Source: SZUA-448 sp964602475 (GTDB lineage: Bacteria > Bacillota > Clostridia > Lachnospirales > Lachnospiraceae). Taken from it: 23,574 nucleotides of DNA. A model generated the notes under the pieces. The model saw only the letters and a list, made by a program, of their open reading frames with translations. It made no database searches and was not told the DNA's origin. Where the stretch lies: positions 1 to 23,574 of the forward strand of contig CAZRRN010000044.1 of assembly GCA_964602475.1 (NCBI GenBank), written 5' to 3'. The translations under genes and the position numbers were made by a program. Position 1 is the stretch's first letter. Each line of letters opens with the position of its first letter. This document shows, piece after piece, positions 1-7,304 of the stretch.

Positions 1-1
1 G

Positions 2-1558
2 TCAGAAGACCCGTGTCGTAAATTTTGTGCAGTCTAGGACGCTGGTTGCCAAACCCTCATAGAACTCCGGCTCGTGACATACCATCAGAATACTCCCTTT
101 ATAGGCAGTTAGGGCACGCCTAAGCTCTGCTTTGGCATCGACATCCAGATGATTGGTCGGCTCGTCAAGCAGCAGAAGATTTGTCTCACGGTTCAAAAGC
201 TTACAGAGACGTACCTTGGCCTGTTCGCCGCCGCTTAGCACCTTTACCATACTTTCAATATGCTTGGTGGTGAGACCGCATTTTGCAAGAGCGGAACGTA
301 CCTCATACTGGGTGAATCCGGGAAACTCCTTCCAGATTTCCTCGATACAGGAGGTCGTGATGTCCGGAGGCATTTCCTGTTCGAAATAACCGATACTGAG
401 GTAATCACCCTGCTCTACGGTGCCGGAAAGGGGTGGAATCAGTCCGAGAATACTTTTCAGCAGGGTAGTCTTACCGATTCCGTTCGAACCGGTCAGCACG
501 ATTTTTTGTCCCCGTTCCATTTGCAGGTTTATTGGATGGGACAGCGGGTTCTCATAACCGATAACAAGCTCATTTGTCTGAACAATCAGCCGTCCTGAGG
601 CCCGGGCCTCTTTAAAGCGAAATTCCGGTTTCGGTTTTTCTGCAGCAAGTTCAATAACTTCCATCTTGTCCAGTTTCTTCTGACGCGACATTGCCATATT
701 CCGTGTGGCAACGCGTGCTTTATTTCTGGCAACAAAATCCTTCAGCTCCGCCATTTCTTTCTGCTGGCGGTTGTAGGCGGCAGAAAGCTGAGATTTTTTC
801 ATTTCATAGACTTCCATGAATTTATCATAATCGCCGACATAACGGTTCAGCTCCTGATTATCCATGTGGTAAATAATATTTACGACGCTGTTAATGAAAG
901 GAATATCATGTGAAATGAGGATGAATGCATTTTCGTAATCATTCAGATACCGTTTCAGCCATTCAATGTGCTCGGTATCAAGGTAGTTGGTCGGCTCATC
1001 CAGCAGTAGAATATCAGGCTTCATAAGAAGCAGCTTGGCCATCAAAACCTTTGTTCTCTGACCTCCGCTCAGCTCAGTAACATCGGTATTGGTTCCGAGC
1101 TCAAGCAAACCGAGTGCGCGGGCAACCTCTTCAATTTTGGGTTCAATCATATAAAAATCATGCATCGTGAGATAATCCTGAATTATTCCGAGCTCGTTCA
1201 TGGCTTCTTCCATGGCGGCATCATCTGCACTGCCAAGCTGTTCGCAGAGCTCATTCATGCGGGACTCCATCTCAAAAAGAGAAGAAAAAGCAGAAGAAAG
1301 AACATCATGTATTGTCATGCCCGGAGAAAGAACGGTATGCTGGTCAAGATAACCGACATGGACATTTTTCGCCCATTCGATTTTTCCTTCATCCGGCTGC
1401 AGTTTTCCGGTAATAATATTCATAAAGGTGGATTTTCCTTCACCGTTTGCTCCGATCAGACCAATATGTTCTCCCTTCAGAAGACGAAAGGAAACCTGAT
1501 GAAAAATGGCACGGTCACCGAATCCATGGGACAGATTTTCAACATTTAGTATACTCAT
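2..1558 (-). CDS. ABC-F family ATPase (YkpA/YbiT-like)
   Basis: The gene encodes a complete 518-residue cytosolic protein with two ABC ATPase domains and no membrane segments, the hallmark of ABC-F translation factors, which act on the ribosome rather than in transport. Domain 1 has Walker A GANGEGKS (about 36-43), signature LSGGQ (163-167) and Walker B ILLLDEPTNYLD. The inter-domain linker (about 240-310) is rich in charged residues, as expected for the arm that reaches the ribosome. Domain 2 has GSNGIGKTT (about 357), LSGGEQ (441) and LLLLDEPTNHLD, with H-loop His in VCHEP. The length and short C-terminus fit the YkpA/YbiT group better than Uup or YdiF. The stop codon is at 2-4. The start at 1558 is preceded by AGGAG with 8-base spacing. 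It has its own promoter, so it is probably not part of the exporter operon upstream. Housekeeping versus antibiotic-protection role cannot be decided from sequence. Confidence 0.9.
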   Translation of the reverse strand: MSILNVENLSHGFGDRAIFHQVSFRLLKGEHIGLIGANGEGKSTFMNIITGKLQPDEGKIEWAKNVHVGYLDQHTVLSPGMTIHDVLSSAFSSLFEMESRMNELCEQLGSADDAAMEEAMNELGIIQDYLTMHDFYMIEPKIEEVARALGLLELGTNTDVTELSGGQRTKVLMAKLLLMKPDILLLDEPTNYLDTEHIEWLKRYLNDYENAFILISHDIPFINSVVNIIYHMDNQELNRYVGDYDKFMEVYEMKKSQLSAAYNRQQKEMAELKDFVARNKARVATRNMAMSRQKKLDKMEVIELAAEKPKPEFRFKEARASGRLIVQTNELVIGYENPLSHPINLQMERGQKIVLTGSNGIGKTTLLKSILGLIPPLSGTVEQGDYLSIGYFEQEMPPDITTSCIEEIWKEFPGFTQYEVRSALAKCGLTTKHIESMVKVLSGGEQAKVRLCKLLNRETNLLLLDEPTNHLDVDAKAELRRALTAYKGSILMVCHEPEFYEGLATSVLDCTKFTTRVF

Positions 1559-1597
1559 TATTCAATACTCCTGTTTAAAATAAAAACACACCTGCGG

Positions 1598-1626
1598 ATT
1601 GTATCATAAAACAGGACACAGCACAA
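1598..1626 (-). promoter_or_regulatory. Predicted sigma-A promoter of the first ABC-F gene
   Basis: On the minus strand a -35 TTGTGC (1621-1626) and -10 TACAAT (1598-1603) are separated by 17 bases. Transcription would start near 1591, giving a leader of about 30 bases, too short for an attenuator. This contrasts with the second ABC-F gene in the window, which has a long structured leader. Confidence 0.6.
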
Positions 1627-1818
1627 TTGTTTTTTACACGGATGAATTCAGCCTGGATTAATTTTACTGATGAGTCTGCGGTAAAATATAACCATATAAG
1701 AATGTGAAGTTTGGTATACTAGGAGTAGATTTTACCGTTCCGGTGAGCGAGGTGTAAACCTGATGCTGTGCGAGAATCGGGAAAGCTTTCGGCAGTGCAG
1801 AGCGAACGGCTGTGAGTG
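1627..1818. other. Intergenic region with inverted repeat and T-box-like motifs
   Basis: No gene is supported here. A perfect 9-base inverted repeat CGGTAAAAT (1679-1687) / ATTTTACCG (1729-1737) is present. On the plus strand, motifs resembling T-box Stem I occur in order over about 105 bases: AGGAGTAG (1721), AGCGAG (1746), a 6-bp stem 1759-1764/1776-1781 around a loop reading GCTGTGCGAGA, and GAACGGC followed by TGTGAGTG (1804-1818). No antiterminator or aminoacyl-tRNA synthetase gene follows, because the next bases are the 3' end of the opposite-strand permease. If the T-box reading is right, it is only a remnant. An extended -10 TGGTATACT (1712-1720) precedes it, without a clear -35. Confidence 0.25.
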
Positions 1819-2604
1819 TCAGCTTCCTGCGGAAATGTAATGCCTGACTCCGAATCGCCACAATGCATAACATGGCAGCAGAAAAAGGACGGCAAGAAGA
1901 GGCAGAAAAATATAAAGCGGAGAGCTTTCATATCCGAGAAGATAGAGCAGCGGATAGTATTGTATCAGAGCATAAGGAATAATAAATGTACAGAACAGCA
2001 GCATTTTCTTCCCATAGATTCCAATCGGATATTTACCGAATTCACGGGCTCCGTCTGTCAGTACATTCATAAATTCCAGACCGTCCAGAGTGAAAAAGCA
2101 GAGGGCAGCATAAATCAGAAAGAGTCCGGAAAATAATGCAGTACCTCCGATCAGCATGAAAAGCAGAGTGACTGCTTTCGGAAAAGTCCATACTACATTG
2201 CAGTTAAGCACCCCATAGGTGAACATGACCAGTGCCTGAAAGAAACGGCCAATCCGGGTAAGCTCGAATTTGCTTCCGAGAACCTGCAGAATATGGCTTC
2301 TTGGCCGAACAAGCACACGGTCGAATTCTGCTTTCCGAACCATACCGGAAAAGGAATCAAAGCCCCGGGCAAAGATTTCAGCGATAGAGAACTGCGCCAG
2401 AATGATAGAAAAACATAACAGCACTTCAGGATAGGTAAAGCCTTCGACCGTATGAAACCTCTGAAACATAAAATAAATAATCAGAAATGCATTAAATGTA
2501 ACAATCAGCTGTCCGGCAGCTGACAGGAAAAACGATACCTTGTACTGCATCGTACTGCGGATAATGATTCTGATATAGTGAAAATAAAGTCGGATTCCGT
2601 TCAT
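1819..2604 (-). CDS. ABC-2 family exporter permease, second subunit
   Basis: The gene encodes a 261-residue integral membrane protein with about six hydrophobic segments. It resembles the ABC-2 family transporter permeases (PF06182/DUF990 type), with the central stretch EIFARGFDSFSGMVRKAEFD followed by LVRPRSHILQ, typical of the cytoplasmic loop of this family. It would pair with the permease encoded just upstream and the ATPase two genes upstream to form an exporter. Substrate is unknown. I chose the ATG at 2604 because AGAGGGA lies just before it. A longer frame back to 2685 would overlap the upstream permease and lacks such a site. The stop is at 1819-1821 and the C-terminus (GVRHYISAGS) looks complete for the family. 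No clear terminator follows. Confidence 0.85.
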   Translation of the reverse strand: MNGIRLYFHYIRIIIRSTMQYKVSFFLSAAGQLIVTFNAFLIIYFMFQRFHTVEGFTYPEVLLCFSIILAQFSIAEIFARGFDSFSGMVRKAEFDRVLVRPRSHILQVLGSKFELTRIGRFFQALVMFTYGVLNCNVVWTFPKAVTLLFMLIGGTALFSGLFLIYAALCFFTLDGLEFMNVLTDGAREFGKYPIGIYGKKMLLFCTFIIPYALIQYYPLLYLLGYESSPLYIFLPLLAVLFLLPCYALWRFGVRHYISAGS

Positions 2605-2642
2605 CTTTTCCCTCTGATCTTTCTTCTGTGCTGCAGTAAGGC

Positions 2643-3446
2643 TTAGGAACCCTGTAGCGTTATTTTTTTTGATGCTCTGGACCATAAAAGCTCACCGGAC
2701 AGTAGCAGTACGATCAGCCAGAACAGCTGCAGGGCGACTGCCGTAAAAACTGCCTGACCGGTGATGTCACCGCTGTAAATCCGAAGAGGGGTATTTTGCT
2801 GGGAGGCAAAGGGCAGAAGCTCCATGACGGTTCTCAGCCGGTCCGGAAAGAAAGGGATCGGAATCAGTCCTCCTGCGAAGAATTCGTTGAAAGACAGAAA
2901 CAGAATACGAAGTCCCTGAGGGGAAATCGTAAAAAAGGTCAGCATATAGATCAGCATACAAAGTGCAACGGTTACAAAAAGTCCGAGAACCATGGAAAGC
3001 AGAAACCAGAGAAAGGCCGTGATGCCGGCCGGAGCCATGATACCGTAGGGCGACGGAAGCAGTGCTGCGAACAACAAAATCGGCATACAGCGCAGTACAC
3101 CGCGAGACAGACGATTTGCCAGACTGCGTGCAAACCACATGCGGTATACGGAGACCGGGCGTACCAGATCGTACCCGACGGTTCCGTCAACAATAGAATC
3201 GAAGATTTCATTTTCCATCATCCATGCCATATAAAATGCAAGAAATGCCTGCTGCAGCCATATATATGTAATTGTGGCTTCCAGGGTCATCGGAAAAGCG
3301 GACGCATCCGTGCGGTAAAAAGCCGAGAAAATCATAGTCAGCATACCACCCCAGAAAAACTGTGTAACACAGCCGGCGATTGCAGCTGCCCGGTACTGAA
3401 GTCCCATATGGAACCTAAGACGAAAAAAGGAAAGGTATTTTTTCAT
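2643..3446 (-). CDS. ABC-2 family exporter permease, first subunit
   Basis: The gene encodes a 267-residue membrane protein with about six hydrophobic segments. The N-terminus is a short basic stretch followed by a first membrane helix (about 20-42). The loop segment EIFDSIVDGTVGYDLVRPVS matches the equivalent position of the second permease, so the two are diverged paralogues of the PF06182-type ABC-2 permease. The start at 3446 is preceded by GGAGG with 7-base spacing, 14 bases after the ATPase stop, and 38 bases separate its stop from the next permease start. Tight spacing makes a three-gene transcription unit very likely. Such exporters have been linked to drugs or antimicrobial compounds, but the substrate here is not identifiable. 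Confidence 0.87.
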   Translation of the reverse strand: MKKYLSFFRLRFHMGLQYRAAAIAGCVTQFFWGGMLTMIFSAFYRTDASAFPMTLEATITYIWLQQAFLAFYMAWMMENEIFDSIVDGTVGYDLVRPVSVYRMWFARSLANRLSRGVLRCMPILLFAALLPSPYGIMAPAGITAFLWFLLSMVLGLFVTVALCMLIYMLTFFTISPQGLRILFLSFNEFFAGGLIPIPFFPDRLRTVMELLPFASQQNTPLRIYSGDITGQAVFTAVALQLFWLIVLLLSGELLWSRASKKITLQGS

Positions 3447-3460
3447 ACGAAGCCTCCGGG

Positions 3461-4252
3461 TTATTCGATGTGATAGGACTGATAAAGTTCAGCAAGTGTG
3501 GTGTCGATATTCTGATTTCCGGGACAGATATCCTGAAGGGATCCGTCAATCAGAATTTTTCCTTTGCCAATCAGCAGAATCCGGCTCGCAATGGCTTCAA
3601 TATCCTGCATGTCGTGGGTTGTCAGGATGACGGTGGTTTTTCTGGTATCATTCAGCTTGTGAATGAAATCACGGACTGCCAGCTTGGAGACGGCGTCCAG
3701 ACCGATGGTGGGTTCGTCGAGGAACAGAATCTTCGGACTATGCAGAAGAGAGGCAGCAAGCTCACAGCGCATACGCTGTCCGAGAGAAAGCTGTCTTGTG
3801 GGGGTTCTGAGAAGTTCAGTCAGGCCAAGAAGTCCGGAAAGCTCCTCCAGATTATCACGGTAGGTCTGTGCCGGAATACTGTAAATATCGCGCAGCAGTT
3901 CAAAGGAATCAATGACGGGAACATCCCACCATAGCTGGGAACGCTGTCCGAATACAACACCGATATCCCTTACATAACGTGTTCGGTCTTTCCATGGCGT
4001 TAAGCCGTTGACGGTACAGCTTCCGCTGTCCGGAACAAGAATTCCGCAGAGTATTTTGATTGTGGAGCTTTTGCCGGCACCGTTCGGTCCGATATAACCG
4101 ATCATTTCTCCGTCGTGGATGGTAAAGCTGACATCATCTAATGCTTTGACATATTCGTATTCCCTGTGAATCAGGGAGCGGCAGACATCCCGAAAACCGG
4201 AATTCCGTTTGGCGACCCGGTAGGTCTTACAGATGTGTTCCATCGTTATCAT
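3461..4252 (-). CDS. ABC exporter ATP-binding subunit (ABC-2 type, NatA-like)
   Basis: The gene encodes a 263-residue single-domain ABC ATPase that powers the exporter formed by the two downstream permeases. It has Walker A GPNGAGKSS (55-63), Q-loop region VFGQRSQLWWDVPV (about 100-113), which is characteristic of ATPases paired with DUF990-type permeases, signature LSLGQ (155-159), Walker B ILFLDEP (175-181) and H-loop TTHD (His 213). About 35 residues precede the core beta strand, also usual in this subgroup. The ATG at 4252 has GGAGGA about 10 bases upstream. An in-frame Met at codon 4 is an alternative start. It is the first gene of the operon and reads away from the spore-protein gene across a divergent control region. 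Confidence 0.92.
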   Translation of the reverse strand: MITMEHICKTYRVAKRNSGFRDVCRSLIHREYEYVKALDDVSFTIHDGEMIGYIGPNGAGKSSTIKILCGILVPDSGSCTVNGLTPWKDRTRYVRDIGVVFGQRSQLWWDVPVIDSFELLRDIYSIPAQTYRDNLEELSGLLGLTELLRTPTRQLSLGQRMRCELAASLLHSPKILFLDEPTIGLDAVSKLAVRDFIHKLNDTRKTTVILTTHDMQDIEAIASRILLIGKGKILIDGSLQDICPGNQNIDTTLAELYQSYHIE

Positions 4253-4319
4253 AGTTCATGTTCCTCCATGGCAGTAATACGGTGGTATCTTACCCGGACA
4301 AAGCAACGAGCGAAGCTTT

Positions 4320-4348
4320 AGATTACTATAGATTTTGCTACTTGTCAA
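4320..4348 (-). promoter_or_regulatory. Predicted promoter of the ABC-2 exporter operon
   Basis: On the minus strand a perfect -35 TTGACA (4343-4348) and a weak -10 TAATCT (4320-4325) are 17 bases apart. The leader would be about 60 bases. A perfect -35 with a poor -10, plus repeats just upstream of the -35, suggests that a regulator controls it. Confidence 0.5.
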
Positions 4349-4408
4349 GTACTCATAATTGTTTATATTGGAGGTACTTGCAAAGTGCTCATATTGGCAG
4401 TACTCGTA
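4346..4408. repeat. Operator-like direct and inverted repeats in the divergent region
   Basis: Three direct copies of a motif AGTRCTCRTA occur: AAGTACTCATA (4347-4357), AAGTGCTCATA (4383-4393) and CAGTACTCGTA (4398-4408). A copy in the opposite orientation, GAGGTACTTG (4371-4380), forms an inverted pair with CAAGTACTC (4346-4354). The first copy abuts the -35 of the exporter promoter and the others lie upstream of it, where a transcription activator would usually bind. No regulator gene lies next to the operon. The regulator family is unknown. Confidence 0.45.
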
Positions 4409-4452
4409 AAAGACCAGTATTCTTTAGATGATGCTGTAAAGTTTTTGTACAC

Positions 4453-4481
4453 TTGTGAAATAAGCGGCTTTATGCTATGAT
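4453..4481 (+). promoter_or_regulatory. Predicted extended -10 promoter upstream of the spore-protein gene
   Basis: A -35-like TTGTGA (4453-4458), a 17-base spacer and a -10 TATGAT (4476-4481) preceded by TG at 4473-4474 (extended -10) are present. Transcription would start near 4488. Confidence 0.45.
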
Positions 4482-4489
4482 AATGAATA

Positions 4490-4520
4490 GGAATAATTAT
4501 CCGAAATTCCGTCAATACTC
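4490..4520 (+). promoter_or_regulatory. Candidate sigma-G (forespore) promoter
   Basis: GGAATA (4490-4495), 18 bases, then AATACTC (4514-4520) approximates the sigma-G/sigma-F pattern TGAATA-N17/18-CATACTA. SASP genes are normally transcribed by sigma-G, so this placement about 90 bases before the start codon is sensible, but the match is partial. Confidence 0.3.
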
Positions 4521-4608
4521 GCACTATCCGCAGGATCTGCAGCTCAGACGAAGAATCAGAAGTACAGTAGTCGGCAGACAGACAAAGCGGAAGAAGGAGT
4601 ATGAAGGA

Positions 4609-4800
4609 ATGACGGAAAATAAGAAAAAGAAAATTGATATTTCAGCAATAAAACCCGAAGAAAAGATAAAATACGAAATTGCAAAGGAATTGGGACTGTA
4701 CGATAAGGTAATCGAACAGGGATGGAGCGCACTGACCGCAAAGGAAAGCGGACGAATTGGCGGAATTATGACCAGGCGTAGACTGCAGAAAAAGATATAA
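4609..4800 (+). CDS. Small acid-soluble spore protein, alpha/beta type (SspF-like)
   Basis: The gene encodes a 63-residue basic protein. Proteins of this family coat and protect DNA in the dormant spore core and are degraded at germination by the GPR protease. The segment KYEIAKELGLYDKV contains the family signature and the GPR-type cleavage context (E before IA). The following GWSALTAKESGRIGG and TRRRL match the SspF-like branch, where the usual alpha/beta C-terminal half is modified. I chose the ATG at 4609, which has AAGGAG with 9-base spacing. The open frame continues upstream to 4477, but that region holds the promoters and the extra residues do not resemble the family. The lipid kinase gene begins 10 bases after the stop. 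It implies that the organism sporulates. Confidence 0.82.
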   Translation: MTENKKKKIDISAIKPEEKIKYEIAKELGLYDKVIEQGWSALTAKESGRIGGIMTRRRLQKKI

Positions 4801-4810
4801 TGAGGCAGGT

Positions 4811-5731
4811 ATGAAAGACAGATTATTATTTATTTATAATCCATGTGCAGGCAAGGGTACCATAAGGTATCATCTTGCCAATCTGATCGAGCAGTTCACA
4901 GCGGCCGGATATGAGGTTACGGTTCATCCGACCTCAGCGCGGATGGACGCAAGGCAGACGGCAATGGAATATGCACTGGAACAGAAATGCGAACGTATCA
5001 TCTGTGCCGGCGGGGACGGAACCTTTGCAGAAACCGCCGGCGGTCTCCTGCAGTGCGGGTCGAAGCTTCCGCTCGGCTTTCTTCCTGTTGGGACAACAAA
5101 TGATTTTGCAAGCAGTCTGGGACTGCAAAGCAGTCTGAAGAAGGCTGCGGATACGGCGTTACACGGTACAGTGGTTCCAAGTGATATCGGTACGATTAAC
5201 GGGATGCCGTTTACTTATTCGGCATCCTTTGGACTGTTTTCCGATGTAACATATGAAACCTCTCAGAATACGAAAAATATACTTGGAAGGACAGCGTATA
5301 TTCTAAATGGTGCCATGAAGCTTCGAAATATCCGGTATTATCACCTGGTTGCAGAAGGGGACGGATTTGCAATAGAAGATGATTTTATCCTCGGAATGGT
5401 TGCAAATTCCAATTCAGTCGGTGGATTTAAGGGAATTACCGGGAAGCATGTTGAACTGGATGATGGGTTTTTTGAGATGCTTTTCATACGAAAACCAAAA
5501 AATCTGCTGGTTCTGAACGAGATTATTAATGCACTGCTGACCAATGAATTGGAAAATTGTCCATATATCTGTTATGAAAGAGTCAGCCGCCTGAAAGTAA
5601 CAACGGGAGAGGAGCTTTCCTGGGCTTTGGACGGGGAATTCGGAGGTGATCTTCGAAGCGCAGAAATCCTCATTCATAAACAGAAGCTCTGCTATGTAAC
5701 AGGAAGCAAAACCAATCCGGTTTTTAGTTGA
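4811..5731 (+). CDS. Diacylglycerol kinase-family lipid kinase (YegS/DagK/BmrU-like)
   Basis: The gene encodes a 306-residue soluble or membrane-associated kinase that transfers phosphate from ATP to a lipid such as diacylglycerol, feeding phospholipid recycling. It shows the family motifs NPCAGKG (10-16), GGDGTFAE (67-74) and GTTNDFASSLG (94-104), and a C-terminal beta-sandwich with SWALDGEFGG near residue 275. Length is normal (about 300). It starts 10 bases after the spore-protein stop with AGGCAGGT upstream, so the two are probably co-transcribed. That pairing raises the possibility of expression during sporulation, but no promoter evidence ties it exclusively to that stage. Exact lipid substrate cannot be assigned. 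Confidence 0.9.
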   Translation: MKDRLLFIYNPCAGKGTIRYHLANLIEQFTAAGYEVTVHPTSARMDARQTAMEYALEQKCERIICAGGDGTFAETAGGLLQCGSKLPLGFLPVGTTNDFASSLGLQSSLKKAADTALHGTVVPSDIGTINGMPFTYSASFGLFSDVTYETSQNTKNILGRTAYILNGAMKLRNIRYYHLVAEGDGFAIEDDFILGMVANSNSVGGFKGITGKHVELDDGFFEMLFIRKPKNLLVLNEIINALLTNELENCPYICYERVSRLKVTTGEELSWALDGEFGGDLRSAEILIHKQKLCYVTGSKTNPVFS

Positions 5732-5756
5732 CACGGAAAGCAGGGATTGATATTAT
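5728..5756 (+). promoter_or_regulatory. Strong sigma-A promoter upstream of xylB
   Basis: A consensus -35 TTGACA (5728-5733), a 17-base spacer and -10 TATTAT (5751-5756) are present. The -35 overlaps the stop codon of the lipid kinase gene. The leader to the xylulokinase ATG is about 43 bases, with no clear operator or riboswitch. It is the only strong promoter found at the head of the long co-directional run that leads into the V-ATPase genes. Confidence 0.75.
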
Positions 5757-5805
5757 TTATAGATAGACATGAATTATTTCCCCAGGTGGGAGAACGGAGA
5801 AAATT

Positions 5806-7281
5806 ATGCTGTACATAGGTGTTGATTTGGGGACATCCTCAGTAAAGCTGCTGCTGATGGACGAGCAGGGTCAGATAAAATCCATCGTATCTAAAGAATA
5901 TCCGCTGTATTTTCCAAAGCCGGGCTGGTCAGAGCAGAAGCCGGAGGACTGGTATGAGAAGCTGGTAGAAGGAATTCACGAACTGATGCAGGGACAGGAC
6001 AGCTCTCAGGTTGATGGAATCAGCTTCGGAGGTCAGATGCACGGTCTGGTAATCCTTGACAGCGAGGATAAGGTACTGCGTCCGGCAATTCTATGGAATG
6101 ACGGAAGAACTCAGGATGAGTGTGATTATCTGAATCATGAGATTGGCAGGGAGAAGATTTCTTCTTATACAGCGAACATGGCGCTGACCGGATTTACCGC
6201 ACCGAAGCTTTTGTGGATAAAAAAGCACGAACCCGAGATCTTTGCGAAGATTGCGAAAATTATGCTCCCGAAGGATTATCTGGCATACCGTCTGTCGGGT
6301 GTTCATTGTACCGATGTATCAGATGCTTCCGGTATGCTGCTGTTTGATGTGAAGAATAAGTGCTGGTCAAAGGAAATGATAAAGATTACAGGCATTCGTC
6401 GTGACCAGCTTGCCGATATATATGAGAGCTATGAGAAAGTCGGAACTCTGACTGCCAATGCTGCTGCGGAGCTTGGGCTTCCGGTCTCGGTTAAAGTTAT
6501 TGCAGGTGCAGGAGACAACGCAGCAGGAGCTGTCGGAACAGGAACTCTGGAGAACGGGATGTGTGCCATCTCACTCGGAACCTCCGGAACCGTATTTATT
6601 GCAGCCGATGAATTCGCTGTAGACGATGCCAATGCGATGCACTCCTTTGCACATGCCAACGGAAAATACCATTTTCTCGGATGTATGCTGTCAGCAGCAT
6701 CTGCGAACAAGTGGTGGATGGATGAAATCATTGGCACGAAGGATTATTCCAAAGAGCAGGAGGGGATTACCGCACTTGGAGAAAATCAGGTATTTTTCCT
6801 GCCTTATCTGATGGGAGAGCGGACTCCTCACAACAATCCGCTGGCAAGAGGAACCTTCATCGGAATGACGATGGATACAACCCGCGCCGATATGACACAG
6901 GCAGTTCTTGAGGGGGTTACGATTGCTCTCAGAGATGCTCTTGAGATTGCAAGAGGATTCGGAATAAAGATCAGCCGTGTGCGTCTGAACGGCGGCGGAG
7001 CGAAGAGTCCGCTGTGGTGCAGAATGGTTGCGAACATTATGGATGTTAAGGTTGACAAGATCAACAGTGAAGAAGGTCCGGGTTACGGTGCAGCTATCCT
7101 GGCGGCAGTGGGCTGCGGAACATTTGCCTCCGTAGAGGAAGCTGCCTCAAAACTGATTAAGGTTGTCAGTACAACAGAGCAGGATCCGGAAATTGTTGCG
7201 AAGTATGAAACCAAATACCGCTTATTCCGCGAGCTTTATCCTACACTTTGCCCAATATTTACTAAGCTTGGGAATCAGTAA
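5806..7281 (+). CDS. xylB: Xylulokinase (FGGY carbohydrate kinase)
   Basis: The gene encodes a 491-residue cytosolic kinase that phosphorylates D-xylulose to xylulose 5-phosphate, which enters the pentose phosphate pathway. The N-terminal phosphate-binding motif DLGTSSVK (7-14), the substrate segment GGQMHG (75-80), ILWNDGRT (96-102), the catalytic-base region GAGDNAAGAVG (234-244, Asp 237) and SLGTSGT (257-263) are all present. The MHG motif and overall length favour xylulokinase over glycerol kinase or gluconokinase. GGAG lies about 9 bases before the ATG. No xylose isomerase, xylose transporter or sugar regulator lies in the window, so this is an isolated copy next to unrelated genes. A related ketose could be the true substrate. 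Confidence 0.9.
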   Translation: MLYIGVDLGTSSVKLLLMDEQGQIKSIVSKEYPLYFPKPGWSEQKPEDWYEKLVEGIHELMQGQDSSQVDGISFGGQMHGLVILDSEDKVLRPAILWNDGRTQDECDYLNHEIGREKISSYTANMALTGFTAPKLLWIKKHEPEIFAKIAKIMLPKDYLAYRLSGVHCTDVSDASGMLLFDVKNKCWSKEMIKITGIRRDQLADIYESYEKVGTLTANAAAELGLPVSVKVIAGAGDNAAGAVGTGTLENGMCAISLGTSGTVFIAADEFAVDDANAMHSFAHANGKYHFLGCMLSAASANKWWMDEIIGTKDYSKEQEGITALGENQVFFLPYLMGERTPHNNPLARGTFIGMTMDTTRADMTQAVLEGVTIALRDALEIARGFGIKISRVRLNGGGAKSPLWCRMVANIMDVKVDKINSEEGPGYGAAILAAVGCGTFASVEEAASKLIKVVSTTEQDPEIVAKYETKYRLFRELYPTLCPIFTKLGNQ

Positions 7282-7304
7282 AGACAGCAGGAAAGAGTGA
7301 TAGG

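Noticed and set aside
2796..3473. A 225-residue plus-strand open frame opposite the exporter permease.
   Set aside because: It is a shadow of the well-supported minus-strand permease, with a composition rich in Gln, Lys, Arg and His and no ribosome binding site.
4477..4608. A 44-residue N-terminal extension of the spore protein.
   Set aside because: The upstream start overlaps a predicted -10, lacks a ribosome binding site, and the extension does not resemble SASP sequences. The ATG at 4609 has a good site.
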